A model generated the notes under the pieces. That model was given only the letters and a program-made list of their open reading frames with translations, was not told the DNA's origin and did not search any database. A program made the position numbers and the translations under genes. This document shows, in pieces, positions 1 to 8,271 of a stretch of 64,000 nucleotides of DNA. The stretch comes from Acinetobacter qingfengensis (GTDB taxonomy: Bacteria; Pseudomonadota; Gammaproteobacteria; Pseudomonadales; Moraxellaceae): positions 1-64,000 of the forward strand of contig NZ_VXKN01000002.1 in the NCBI RefSeq assembly GCF_008693185.1, read 5' to 3'. Within the stretch, counting starts at the first letter, position 1, and the number at the start of each line of letters is the position of its first letter.

Positions 1-2
1 CA

Positions 3-698
3 ACCACAATAAACACGCATGAAAAACGGTTGCCTGCTGGCTTAATTCCGCTTGCGCTTTTTGGTACAGCGGGATTTGCTATGTTCATGTGGGGAATGTC
101 AGATAAAACAACAACACAAGAACCTCAGGCTATAGCTAAAGATCAACAAAATCATACAAATACAACAAATAAACCCGGAGTAAACTCTCAAAATAATAAT
201 CAGGCATTTAATGCTGATTTTGAATGTCGTAAAGCAGAAAATGTAGAAAAACCAGAATGTGTACAATGGTTTAATAATTTAAAAAATAGTAATGGCAGTA
301 TAATTGGCGGACAAAATGCACAAGTTGTCAAATATGATGCGTCAAAGCCATTTGATTTAACACAAGTTAATTATCAATATACTGTTAAAGAGATGCCACA
401 ATTTGCAGGATGTGTAAAGTTTAATGGCAAATATTATGGCTATACTCAGCAAGCAACGCGTCTAGAAATATCGCAGTCAGATTGTAGAAAAGTCATTGAA
501 AATGGTGAACGTCCGTTTAATCCCTTTCGAGATCCGCAGATCCAGGTTCAACAGCAAAATAATCAATCAACTCAACAAGATCAGTCATCAGAAACGATAG
601 AAAAAAATCAGATTTACAATGATCAGCAACGTGTACAGCAAATTCAGAAACCACTAGTTTCTGATCAAGTTCAATTACATAACTATGGAGGTGTTTAA
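3..698 (+). CDS. C-terminal part of a Zot-like inovirus assembly protein (5' end outside window)
   Basis: The reading frame is open from the window edge, so the gene is cut at its 5' end; the first in-frame TTG near base 30 is probably not its start. The visible part begins with a basic stretch, one hydrophobic transmembrane segment (about residues 14-32, ending FMWGM) and then a Gln/Asn-rich tail with three cysteines. This is the layout of the C-terminal half of Zot/gpI-type filamentous-phage assembly proteins, whose missing N-terminal part is a cytoplasmic P-loop ATPase. Two small genes follow directly, also as in an inovirus. The Zot assignment rests on architecture and context because the ATPase domain cannot be seen. 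Confidence 0.55.
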   Translation, partial: TTINTHEKRLPAGLIPLALFGTAGFAMFMWGMSDKTTTQEPQAIAKDQQNHTNTTNKPGVNSQNNNQAFNADFECRKAENVEKPECVQWFNNLKNSNGSIIGGQNAQVVKYDASKPFDLTQVNYQYTVKEMPQFAGCVKFNGKYYGYTQQATRLEISQSDCRKVIENGERPFNPFRDPQIQVQQQNNQSTQQDQSSETIEKNQIYNDQQRVQQIQKPLVSDQVQLHNYGGV

Positions 699-971
699 AT
701 GAATATGAATGATTTAAATTCTTTGGCAAATGCACTTATGTTTTTAGCATTTAATGCATTTGTAATCGGCTGTATCTGTGGTGCATTTTTTTCGGGTCAC
801 TTATCACGTATACTTTTCGATCTTGGCGATGCTTTTAGGCGTCCGAGTAGAATTCAATTAAAAGATGGCTCTTATCTCTATCTCTGGAAAGGTAGATATA
901 CAACTTATGAAGATAAGTTTTCAGCAATGCGTTTGAGATTAAAAGCATTAAAGAAAAAACGGCAATTATAA
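699..971 (+). CDS. small inovirus-type membrane protein
   Basis: A 90-residue protein whose ATG follows the preceding stop codon without a gap; a GGAGG ribosome-binding site lies about 8 nt upstream. Residues about 12-33 form one hydrophobic segment rich in Ala, Phe and Cys, and the C-terminal half is basic (ends KALKKKRQL). Its position just after a Zot-like gene and its size suggest a small filamentous-phage membrane or accessory protein. No family is recognised. Confidence 0.55.
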   Translation: MNMNDLNSLANALMFLAFNAFVIGCICGAFFSGHLSRILFDLGDAFRRPSRIQLKDGSYLYLWKGRYTTYEDKFSAMRLRLKALKKKRQL

Positions 972-1035
972 ATGTTTGTACTTGATCGCTTTTTTTCGTA
1001 TGCTGTCAACATGTTTTTATTGCTGGGGTGTTGGG

Positions 1036-1245
1036 ATGTCTGATGGTTTTTTAAAAGATAAAAGTAAAGATGAAATTTTGGATGTTATAAGACAATTTAT
1101 TGTTGAATCATTTTCTAAGCCTGAACCTTTACCACATATGTATATGAATTGTGGTTATTTAATGTGTTTATTGGATTTGGGCATTATTAATACAGAAGAA
1201 TTTGAAGTTTTATCAACAGCAGCAACTGGAGGCAAAGAGATTTAA
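1036..1245 (+). CDS. hypothetical small acidic protein of the inovirus module
   Basis: A 69-residue soluble protein starting MSDGFLKDKSKDE. The frame is open further upstream (TTG at 976), but the ATG at 1036 with a G-rich stretch before it is the likelier start. A short competing frame starting at 972 ends within it. It is the last gene of the phage-like module and is followed by a perfect hairpin. Function unknown. Confidence 0.45.
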   Translation: MSDGFLKDKSKDEILDVIRQFIVESFSKPEPLPHMYMNCGYLMCLLDLGIINTEEFEVLSTAATGGKEI

Positions 1246-1276
1246 AGTTATTTACTTTGAAAATCTTTGATTTTCA

Positions 1277-1301
1277 CATACTCGCTAACAAAGCGAGTAT
1301 G
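1277..1301. other. perfect 10-bp inverted repeat after the phage-like module
   Basis: CATACTCGCT and AGCGAGTATG flank a 5-nt loop (AACAA). No T-run follows, so a simple intrinsic terminator is not clear. In filamentous phages, hairpins in the non-coding region act in packaging or replication origins; either role is possible here. Confidence 0.6.
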
Positions 1302-1460
1302 TCGATTAACTATCGTAAATTCCTTGCTCATGTAATCTGGTATATTTAGCGAGTGTCTACGAGCGTAGTAGTGCAATCTGATGACAGTTTAGTCTACTCT
1401 GATTACTGCTTTTTATTAAATACTCAATGACATCATGATTATAAATGCTATAATTGATTT

Positions 1461-1545
1461 GTTGTAATTCGCTATTACAACTGTAGATTATGAGTTTCTC
1501 AAAGTGCTAAATTAAATTTGGATGTTAGATAAAACCATAATCTAC
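1461..1545 (+). ncRNA. candidate structured guide RNA (bridge/seekRNA type) upstream of the IS110 recombinase
   Basis: Two consecutive perfect stems lie in the gap before the recombinase gene: GTTGTAAT/ATTACAAC (1461-1468 with 1474-1481, loop TCGCT) and, starting at 1483, GTAGATTATG/CATAATCTAC (1483-1492 with 1536-1545) enclosing a 43-nt loop. Within that loop, GATGTTAGATA (1521-1531) is the exact reverse complement of TATCTAACATC (2655-2665), just 3' of the recombinase gene. IS110-family elements encode a non-coding RNA in their non-coding end whose loops pair with target and donor ends around a CT core, and the complementary site contains CT. That this is the guide RNA is inference. Confidence 0.45.
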
Positions 1546-1568
1546 TCTTTTCACATTATTAAAACTGA

Positions 1569-1579
1569 ATGGTATCTAA
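1569..1579 (+). repeat. 11-bp direct repeat flanking the IS110-type gene (left copy)
   Basis: ATGGTATCTAA occurs here and again at 2651-2661, on either side of the recombinase gene. The right copy continues into the site complementary to the candidate guide RNA. The two copies may mark recombination junctions of the element. Confidence 0.5.
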
Positions 1580-1655
1580 ACACATATTTATATGATGTTG
1601 TATTAACAAGCTTAGTGGTGTGAACGGTTTCATAAGTATAAAGGTAGAATATTTT

Positions 1656-2642
1656 ATGCAATATCTAGGTGTTGATATATCTAAGAATAAGTTTGATTGT
1701 TGTATATTTATAGATAATAAAAGAAAAGCTAAAATATTTGATAATAATCGTTCTGGATTTATTAAATTAATAGAATGGTTTTCTAAGTTTAAAATTGATG
1801 TTTTAGATTTAATTGTCGTAATGGAAGCGACTTCTATTTATCATGAAAATTTAGCTTATTATTTGTACTCTGAAAATATTAAGGTTTGTGTTGCTAATCC
1901 TGCTCGAGTTAGAAAATTTGCTCAAGGTATTGCTGTTTTAACCAAAACTGACGAAGTTGATGCTCAAGTTTTGGTAAAGTATGGAGAGCTTGCAAAGTAT
2001 ACATTGTGGAAACCTGATTCAGAAAATCTTAGATTATTAAAACAATTAATGTTAAGGCGTGATGCTTATTCTAATGAATTAAATCGTGAAAAAAATCGTT
2101 TAGATCAGGCTAAATGTAATAATACTAGCTTAAAGATAATTGAAATTATTTGCGATGATATTGTAAATCTTGAAAAGCGTATTGAATTCATAGACAGTAG
2201 TATTGATACTGTCATTAGTGATGATATGATTTTAAAGAAGAATTTGCAATTACTTGAAACAATACCGGCAATTGGCAAGCGTACTGCATTGGTTATGATT
2301 ATATTATTTTCTAAAAATTTTATATCTGCTGGTCAGGCTGCTTCATTTTGTGGTCTTATTCCTGTGCAGCGTCAATCTGGTTCATCTGTTAGGGGTCCGT
2401 CTAGGATATCTAGAAATGGTTCCTCTAAGGTTAGGGCTAAGCTTTATATGGCTGCTGTAGTTGCTATACGTTTCAATCCTCATATTAAGAACGTATATGA
2501 TTGTTTGCTTTCAAGAGGTAAAGCTAAAATGTCTGCTTTGTGTGCTGCAATGCGAAAATTAGTTCATATTGCATTTGGTGTACTTAAACATCAGCAGCCT
2601 TATAGATTAAATTTTGTTAATTCTGAAGAAAATACTTGTTGA
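1656..2642 (+). CDS. IS110/Piv-family recombinase (DEDD transposase)
   Basis: A 328-residue protein counted from the ATG that gives MQYLGVDISK; the frame extends upstream, but this start fits the conserved RuvC-like beginning. Visible family features are the first catalytic Asp in GVDISK, a Glu in VMEATS, TDEVDAQ near residue 100, and in the C-terminal Tnp20 half the helix-hairpin-helix-like region LETIPAIGKRTA and the Ser-containing GSSVRGPSRIS. Length is normal for the family. It lies just after inovirus genes. Neisseria and Moraxella inoviruses carry such Piv-like recombinases as their own integration enzyme, so this may be the prophage recombinase and not an unrelated insertion sequence. 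Confidence 0.85.
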   Translation: MQYLGVDISKNKFDCCIFIDNKRKAKIFDNNRSGFIKLIEWFSKFKIDVLDLIVVMEATSIYHENLAYYLYSENIKVCVANPARVRKFAQGIAVLTKTDEVDAQVLVKYGELAKYTLWKPDSENLRLLKQLMLRRDAYSNELNREKNRLDQAKCNNTSLKIIEIICDDIVNLEKRIEFIDSSIDTVISDDMILKKNLQLLETIPAIGKRTALVMIILFSKNFISAGQAASFCGLIPVQRQSGSSVRGPSRISRNGSSKVRAKLYMAAVVAIRFNPHIKNVYDCLLSRGKAKMSALCAAMRKLVHIAFGVLKHQQPYRLNFVNSEENTC

Positions 2643-2650
2643 TTTGTAAG

Positions 2651-2665
2651 ATGGTATCTAACATC
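2651..2665 (+). repeat. right copy of the direct repeat and guide-complementary site
   Basis: ATGGTATCTAA (2651-2661) repeats 1569-1579, and TATCTAACATC (2655-2665) is the exact complement of the loop sequence at 1521-1531. It begins 8 nt after the recombinase stop codon, where an IS110-type right boundary would be expected. Confidence 0.45.
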
Positions 2666-2783
2666 TTATTTAAGTTTTGGGGAAATATTTTTAAAATTCC
2701 ACCTTGTACAAATTTTCACTACAAACTACATTCATTAAATTTACAATTTTAATTATGTAAATAAAAAATAGGAACTTCGATAA

Positions 2784-3002
2784 TATTTTGATGAGCTTCC
2801 CAAAGAAGCTATAAATAAATTAAGTCTGTTGGGATGGCAATTCCCTGAAACCAATGCAGATATTTATTTGTGGGGCTCTATTGAGCCTGAGAATAAAGAT
2901 ATTGCATTGCAACAGGCAAAAGATTTGGGATTTCAAATCGCATCTACTGAAATTTTTTGTCGTATCAATAAGTACCAGAATTATACTCGATTTACCATCT
3001 AA
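2784..3002 (+). pseudogene. 3' remnant of an unrecognised gene
   Basis: After a stop codon at 2781-2783 the plus strand is open for 72 codons with natural-looking protein composition (contains KEAINKLSLLGW and IYLWGSIEPENKD) and ends in TAA. No ATG start or ribosome-binding site is present, so this looks like the tail of a gene whose front was lost, perhaps when the phage or IS110 element inserted just upstream. The family is not recognised. The antisense reading of the same stretch is less convincing. Confidence 0.35.
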
Positions 3003-3084
3003 TTGAATTGTTAGCATCCTTCAAGCTAAATTGATGATTTAACCGTCAGGATGCTATTTATCAATCTCAATAAAAAACTAAAAT

Positions 3085-5565
3085 TTAAAACTGTGTTTTT
3101 ACAGAAAATGCAATTGTTCGCGGGTCACCTAAATAGGTACTACTTGCCCAATAATCTTTTCCTGTTAAATTAGATAAAGTTAAATTAAATGTTGTTGGAT
3201 ATTGAGCAATTTTAGTTATCAATCTTGCACCAATATCCAATAAAGTATAGGCGGGAATCTTATCTGTATTGGCACTATTGCCATACTTCTCACCAGTATA
3301 ATAGACACCACCTGTGACTGTTAAACCATCAATCAAAGGGATATTATATTCTGCATAGATTTTTGCCATTTTTGAGGCAGCATTGGTTGGTTTTTTACCT
3401 TCAAGCTCAGCATCATTAGTTTTTTCTATACTTAGATCCATCCATGTACCTCCTCCCATAATAGTTAAATTTTCTGTCACTTTACCTGTAAAGGTTAGTT
3501 CTAATCCTTGGTGAATCTCCTTACCATCCTGAACATATTTTGGCATTGGCATTACATTATCTGAATATTGATTTGCCTTTTCTATTCTAAATAATGCACT
3601 GGTTAATAATAGTTTTTCATTTAACAGACTATATTTTATTCCAGCTTCATATTGTTTGCTCACCAACGGATCTAAAATTTCACCTGAATTTGAATATGTA
3701 TCATCAACAATTGTCCCTTGTTCTAAACTTTCCATATAAGTGACATAGGTTGTTAATGCTTTAAATGGCTTATACATAAATGATAAAGTTGGTGTTAATT
3801 TAGATTTATCATAAGCAGGCTGTTTTACACCACTACTGTAAGTGGTTTGGACGATCGTAGCATAGTTAAAACCAACCAAAGCACTCCATTGATCGTTAAA
3901 AGTAATATCATCGCCAATAAGTATATTTTTATATTGTGTTTTATACATTGGTAGCATTGCACTATTTGCAATCGTTCCTGTTGGATAGAACGCATCTTTT
4001 ATCTGTTTCAAAGTTACTGCTGGCAAAGTCTCATAGATAGCCCAATTTCTTGTTCTGAAATATTTATTATAATTTTCAGAATATCCTGTGGTTAAAAGAT
4101 GTTGAATACCAAAAGCTTCAAACCGACTGTCTAAATATACTCCTCCTGATAAATTCTTAATCTCTTGGCCCTGATCAGGATATTTATATAGATAAACATC
4201 GTATAAACCATCTGCTCTGGTGTAAGCAAGTGGTCCTACACCAATTGCTCGATTAGATTTTTCATACAATAAAGCCCCTCTTAATGTAAAGGTATCATTA
4301 ATATTCCATTTTAAACTGCTCATTAGTCGATCATTTTTTTCATCTGTAGATGTCCAGTCAGGTGAATAACTTTTACTAGTATCAATTTTTGGACGAACGG
4401 TATTTGTTGTGACATTAATAGGAATTTTTTGACCGTTTCTTGTCATATCTCTATGCGCATAATTTAAATCCATGTAAAAATTATCTGTTGGCTTATAATC
4501 TAAAGTAACACTAATAAATTTTTGTTTTTTTCCAACATCAACAACAGAATCACCATCCTGATACAGCGCATTCATTCGATATCCAAAAATATTCTCTTTG
4601 TCTATCTGCCCACTTAAATCCAAATGTACATAATATTGATCACCGCCATAATTACCTACTTTGATAATTCTTTGATTATCGAGTGTTGGTTTTTTAGTAA
4701 CGTAATTTACTGCCCCTCCTACACGTCCACCACCATACAAGAATCCTGTTGCTCCACTAATTGTTTCTACTTTTTCCAAATCTTCCATTGTGGTGAAACT
4801 ATACCAATCTGCTAATGCCAAACCATTGATGACAGCATTATTTGAAGAAAAACCTCGTATAACCGTATAGTAATTTCCACTCCATTGATCTCCACCATCT
4901 TGTGTTATTGGATTCATTTTAAAAATTTTTGCCATATCATTGGCTTGTACATTTTCTATTAATTCTTTTGGTATCACTGTTATTGAGTATGGTGTGTCCT
5001 GTAAACTACGTTCCCCCCAAGGACCTACCCCTGTAATTTTTTTAACTAAATAGCTATCCTTGGCACTGCCACTTTCAATGGCATCTACAGTAATTGCAGG
5101 TAGTTGTCCTACTACTACATCACGTGAATTTCCCTGTGCCTGAACATCAATTTGTTTTAATTCTCCAATATATTTTGGCTGGTTATTTTGTTTAATTTGT
5201 TGTTTTACCAGGATATAGCCATTCTTGGTCTGGACTGCCTGTAATCCTGTGTCCTGCAATAATTTTCTAAACCCTTCATCTATAGGATAAACGCCAGCCA
5301 ACCCTTGACTTTGCAATCCACTGACTAAATCTGCTTCAATTGAGATTTGAATCCCCGATTGTAGGGAAAATTCACTTAATGCTTGTCCAAGAGTACCCCT
5401 AGCGACCTGATAATGCATAGCTGTAGCAGAATCAGCCTGAACACTTGCACTATACAATAACGCACCTGCACATAATGCTAGATGTATACTCATGACCAAT
5501 GGTTTTAATATTGTCGCTTTTTGTACTGTGCCAGATGATGTCTGCCCCAAAATAAAGTTGTCCAT
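3085..5565 (-). CDS. TonB-dependent siderophore receptor with signalling domain (FecA/FpvA type)
   Basis: An 826-residue outer-membrane transporter predicted to import a ferric siderophore and signal through the neighbouring FecR and FecI. Residues 1-44 carry a long signal peptide ending SVQA; residues about 50-105 form the STN signalling domain (LGQALSEFSLQSGIQ); the plug follows (ITVIPKELIEN, VIRGFSSNN), then the 22-strand barrel ending in a terminal Phe (SVKTQF). The length is usual for the class. A GGAG ribosome-binding site and a Fur-box-like site precede it. It is transcribed after fecI and fecR but separated by 119 nt, consistent with its own sigma-dependent promoter. The ligand cannot be told from sequence. 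Confidence 0.9.
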   Translation of the reverse strand: MDNFILGQTSSGTVQKATILKPLVMSIHLALCAGALLYSASVQADSATAMHYQVARGTLGQALSEFSLQSGIQISIEADLVSGLQSQGLAGVYPIDEGFRKLLQDTGLQAVQTKNGYILVKQQIKQNNQPKYIGELKQIDVQAQGNSRDVVVGQLPAITVDAIESGSAKDSYLVKKITGVGPWGERSLQDTPYSITVIPKELIENVQANDMAKIFKMNPITQDGGDQWSGNYYTVIRGFSSNNAVINGLALADWYSFTTMEDLEKVETISGATGFLYGGGRVGGAVNYVTKKPTLDNQRIIKVGNYGGDQYYVHLDLSGQIDKENIFGYRMNALYQDGDSVVDVGKKQKFISVTLDYKPTDNFYMDLNYAHRDMTRNGQKIPINVTTNTVRPKIDTSKSYSPDWTSTDEKNDRLMSSLKWNINDTFTLRGALLYEKSNRAIGVGPLAYTRADGLYDVYLYKYPDQGQEIKNLSGGVYLDSRFEAFGIQHLLTTGYSENYNKYFRTRNWAIYETLPAVTLKQIKDAFYPTGTIANSAMLPMYKTQYKNILIGDDITFNDQWSALVGFNYATIVQTTYSSGVKQPAYDKSKLTPTLSFMYKPFKALTTYVTYMESLEQGTIVDDTYSNSGEILDPLVSKQYEAGIKYSLLNEKLLLTSALFRIEKANQYSDNVMPMPKYVQDGKEIHQGLELTFTGKVTENLTIMGGGTWMDLSIEKTNDAELEGKKPTNAASKMAKIYAEYNIPLIDGLTVTGGVYYTGEKYGNSANTDKIPAYTLLDIGARLITKIAQYPTTFNLTLSNLTGKDYWASSTYLGDPRTIAFSVKTQF

Positions 5566-5582
5566 AGTTACTCCAATTTTCT

Positions 5583-5601
5583 ATGAAAGATTATCATTAA
5601 C
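5583..5601 (-). promoter_or_regulatory. Fur-box-like site upstream of the fecA-type gene
   Basis: Read on the minus strand the 19 nt match the GATAATGATAATCATTATC consensus at 14 positions by eye, including a continuous TAATGATAATC core. The site lies 18 nt upstream of the start codon. Confidence 0.5.
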
Positions 5602-5684
5602 AAAAGTTGTTTGTGACATGCTATAGACGGACAACGTGCAGCTTTTAAGACATTTATTTAATAAAATTTCATATAATATTGATT

Positions 5685-6665
5685 TTAATCTTTTTTATTT
5701 ATATATATTACCCATGGAATTGAGTCATTAATTTGTATTGGTAAACTATCCTGTAATAAATTTAGAGATTTTTGTTGGTCATTTAAAGGTAAAACTGCGG
5801 TTACTCGGAATGAATGTAATTGTTTTTTATCATAATACAGTTTACTGCGATGATAACTTTGCAAAATACCCAAAACTTGATCTAGTGGCATTTCTTCTAC
5901 AGCCAGACTTTGTTTATTCCATGCCTGTTCCATCAGTGTAGGCGCAATATTTTTCACTGATATTTTGCCAGAGACATCGATCACAGCTTGTTGCCCCGCA
6001 TAAATCAATTGTACCTGTTGTGCTGTTTCAACTTTGACTTTAGATTCCAGCATGGTCAATATGGTTTGCCCATCTGTTTGATTAATCATAAAACGAGTGC
6101 CCAGTGCAGTAATGGCAGCATATTTTGTTTTGACTACAAATGGTCTTTTAGCATCTTTGGCAACATCAACCAAAATATTTCCATCGAGTAGCTCTACTAC
6201 TCGCTGTTGTTGGTCAAAATGCAGGTTATAGGCGCTGTGTCCACTAATTCTAATATCACTATGATCAGTTAATTTTTCGTTACGCCATCCATCATAACTA
6301 GACTTACTGTCAGCCATCCAGTATTGGATTGGTAATAAGTACCATGCCAGTGTTATGGTAAATAATGCCAATAAAGCAATGATAAAATGCGGCGGTTCAA
6401 ACTCAAATTTTGTTTGATCATCCAGTGCATCCCGAATAATTTTGCTTGGTAGAATCTGATTCTGTGGATGAGTAAGTTGCGTTAAATTATCCACCATTGT
6501 CTGCATACGTTTGGCCGCTGCCTGATGCTGCGGACTTTGCTGTTGCCATTGCTTAAAGGCCTGTCGATCGTTTTCTGTACATTCATCGCTACTTAATATG
6601 ACTAACCACTCAGAGGCTTGCTCTAATAATAGTTCATTGATTTCGTTAGAATGCTGTTGTGACAT
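5685..6665 (-). CDS. FecR-type transmembrane anti-sigma regulator
   Basis: A 326-residue inner-membrane protein that would relay the receptor signal to the FecI-type sigma factor encoded just upstream. It has an N-terminal DUF4880-type cytoplasmic part (EWLVILSSDECTENDRQAF), one transmembrane segment at about residues 93-113 (FIIALLALFTITLAWYLLP), the FecR periplasmic domain (RPFVVKTKYAAITALGTRF), and a C-terminal STN-like segment. The start lies 13 nt after the fecI stop, so the two are co-transcribed. Confidence 0.9.
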   Translation of the reverse strand: MSQQHSNEINELLLEQASEWLVILSSDECTENDRQAFKQWQQQSPQHQAAAKRMQTMVDNLTQLTHPQNQILPSKIIRDALDDQTKFEFEPPHFIIALLALFTITLAWYLLPIQYWMADSKSSYDGWRNEKLTDHSDIRISGHSAYNLHFDQQQRVVELLDGNILVDVAKDAKRPFVVKTKYAAITALGTRFMINQTDGQTILTMLESKVKVETAQQVQLIYAGQQAVIDVSGKISVKNIAPTLMEQAWNKQSLAVEEMPLDQVLGILQSYHRSKLYYDKKQLHSFRVTAVLPLNDQQKSLNLLQDSLPIQINDSIPWVIYINKKD

Positions 6666-6678
6666 TTTCGATCGACAC

Positions 6679-7185
6679 TTAAAAAATATTGCTTTGATGG
6701 CAATGTAACAAGCCTTTTACCAAATCCCGTTGCACGGTTTTTACGGATATTTGCAAAATTTCTGCAATCTCACTTTGCTTGAGTCCATCCATATAATGCA
6801 TCAGTAAAATTTGTCTGGCACGCTGTTCCAGTGAATCTAGTACAACCGCCATTTGATCGAGTGTTTCTATCGCCAATACAGCCTGCTCTGGAGAAGGTTG
6901 ATATGACTCATCTACAAATTGAGTCAGATAATCCAGATAAGCTTGCTCAATTTTTTGTCGACGACTTTGATCAATAATAATTCGTTTAGCTGTTGAATAA
7001 ATATAATTCTGCGGTTTTTGAATATTTAAAATATCTTTACTTTGTATAATCTTGATAAAAGTATCCTGCAAAACATCTTCTGCCCGATCTTTAGAGCTTA
7101 AAGTTTTGCGCAACCAATGATAAAGCCATGAATAATGATCTTTATACAAATTGGCGATCATATCGGATGATGTCATGATTTTCAT
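6679..7185 (-). CDS. FecI-type ECF sigma factor
   Basis: An ECF sigma-70 factor that would direct transcription of the downstream receptor gene. Region 2 is seen in YSWLYHWLRKT and AEDVLQDTFIKI, and region 4 in LEQRARQILLMHYMDGLKQSEIAEIL split across the HTH. The frame is open 20 codons further upstream, but that stretch does not look like protein and overlaps a Fur-like site, so the start at MKIM (168 aa) is preferred; MTSSDM three codons later is equally possible. Confidence 0.88.
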   Translation of the reverse strand: MKIMTSSDMIANLYKDHYSWLYHWLRKTLSSKDRAEDVLQDTFIKIIQSKDILNIQKPQNYIYSTAKRIIIDQSRRQKIEQAYLDYLTQFVDESYQPSPEQAVLAIETLDQMAVVLDSLEQRARQILLMHYMDGLKQSEIAEILQISVKTVQRDLVKGLLHCHQSNIF

Positions 7186-7224
7186 TAAATCTGCTAGATA
7201 GTTGTAAATTCTAGCATAGTAGCT

Positions 7225-7243
7225 AATAATACAAATCATTACC
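7225..7243 (-). promoter_or_regulatory. weak Fur-box-like site upstream of fecI
   Basis: On the minus strand GGTAATGATTTGTATTATT matches the Fur consensus at 13 of 19 positions. It lies about 40 nt upstream of the preferred fecI start. Iron repression of the sigma factor would be normal for this class. Confidence 0.4.
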
Positions 7244-7497
7244 ATTTTACTTTAAATTAAAATTAAGTAAGTTTTTAGAAAATTGTTCGTAATTTACACA
7301 TAAGATATCAATATTTTTAACTTAGACTTGAAAATATAAAATTCACCTTGATGTATAGTTCAGCATGATTGTGTGTATCAATCATTTTAAATCTCATCAT
7401 CAGATTGTCATGATGTTAAGATAACTTTTAAGGAAAGTGTACAATTGATCTTAATTTAATTTTCCGATTAATTGTATATAAAATTTCTGTTTCACCA

Positions 7498-7523
7498 ATT
7501 AAGAAAAATAGACTATTCTTAAT
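7498..7523. promoter_or_regulatory. 8-bp inverted repeat in the ahpC leader
   Basis: ATTAAGAA and TTCTTAAT flank a 10-nt spacer, 41 nt upstream of the ahpC start. The 318-bp gap from 7246 is otherwise AT-rich promoter sequence with no open frame of note. It could be an operator or leader hairpin. Confidence 0.4.
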
Positions 7524-7563
7524 CTCGAAGTTAAACACTTACTCATTTCAATGGAGAATCGCA

Positions 7564-8127
7564 ATGAGCTTAATTAATACTGAAGTTAAACCATTTAAAG
7601 CAACAGCATTTCATAACGGTGACTTTGTTGAAGTTACTGAAGCAGATCTTAAAGGTAAATGGTCTGTTGTATTTTTCTATCCAGCTGACTTCACTTTCGT
7701 ATGTCCAACAGAACTTGAAGATTTAGCTGATAACTACGAAGAATTCAAAAAATTAGGTGTTGAAGTTTATGGTGTATCTACAGATACTCACTTCACTCAC
7801 AAAGCTTGGCACGATCATTCAGATGCCATCAAAAAAGTTCAATACCCATTAATTGGCGATCCAACTTGGGTTCTTTCTAAAAATTTCGATGTATTAATTG
7901 AAGCTGATGGTCTTGCAGATCGTGGTACTTTTGTTATTGATCCAGAAGGTAAAATTCAGATCGTTGAAATCAATGCTGGTGGTATTGGTCGTGATGCTCA
8001 AGAATTACTTCGTAAAGTTAAAGCAGCTCAATATGTTGCAGCTCATCCAGGTGAAGTTTGCCCTGCAAAATGGAAAGAAGGTGACTCAACTCTTGCACCA
8101 TCTATCGATCTAGTTGGTAAAATCTAA
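7564..8127 (+). CDS. ahpC: alkyl hydroperoxide reductase, peroxiredoxin subunit
   Basis: A 187-residue typical 2-Cys peroxiredoxin that reduces peroxides in the cytoplasm. The peroxidatic Cys47 lies in DFTFVCPTE and the resolving Cys166 in [10 protein letters not shown], both at the usual AhpC positions; the length is standard. A GGAGA ribosome-binding site precedes the ATG. No ahpF follows; the gene stands alone with its own terminator. Codon use suggests high expression. Confidence 0.97.
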   Translation: MSLINTEVKPFKATAFHNGDFVEVTEADLKGKWSVVFFYPADFTFVCPTELEDLADNYEEFKKLGVEVYGVSTDTHFTHKAWHDHSDAIKKVQYPLIGDPTWVLSKNFDVLIEADGLADRGTFVIDPEGKIQIVEINAGGIGRDAQELLRKVKAAQYVAAHPGEVCPAKWKEGDSTLAPSIDLVGKI

Positions 8128-8149
8128 GAGATTTAATCCAAATAGATAA

Positions 8150-8180
8150 GGAGAGTGGCCTGTTCAGGTCGCTCTTTTTT
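8150..8180 (+). terminator. intrinsic terminator of ahpC
   Basis: AGAGTGGC pairs with GTCGCTCT (two G-U pairs), followed by a run of six T. Confidence 0.8.
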
Positions 8181-8271
8181 ATGTCCAATAAAAAATGGCT
8201 GATTTGATCCTGTTCAGGCTATTTTTTTTCGATTATATTGGCTCTGTGTTTTATTCTTTTCACGGATCATC

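Noticed and set aside
2820..3017. Minus-strand 65-codon ORF
   Set aside because: The plus strand of the same stretch has a better protein-like frame (2784-3002), so the minus-strand frame is treated as its shadow.
3085..7185. Ferric citrate (Fec) uptake system by name
   Set aside because: The sigma/anti-sigma/receptor layout is shared by many siderophores, no fecBCDE transport genes follow, and the ligand cannot be inferred.
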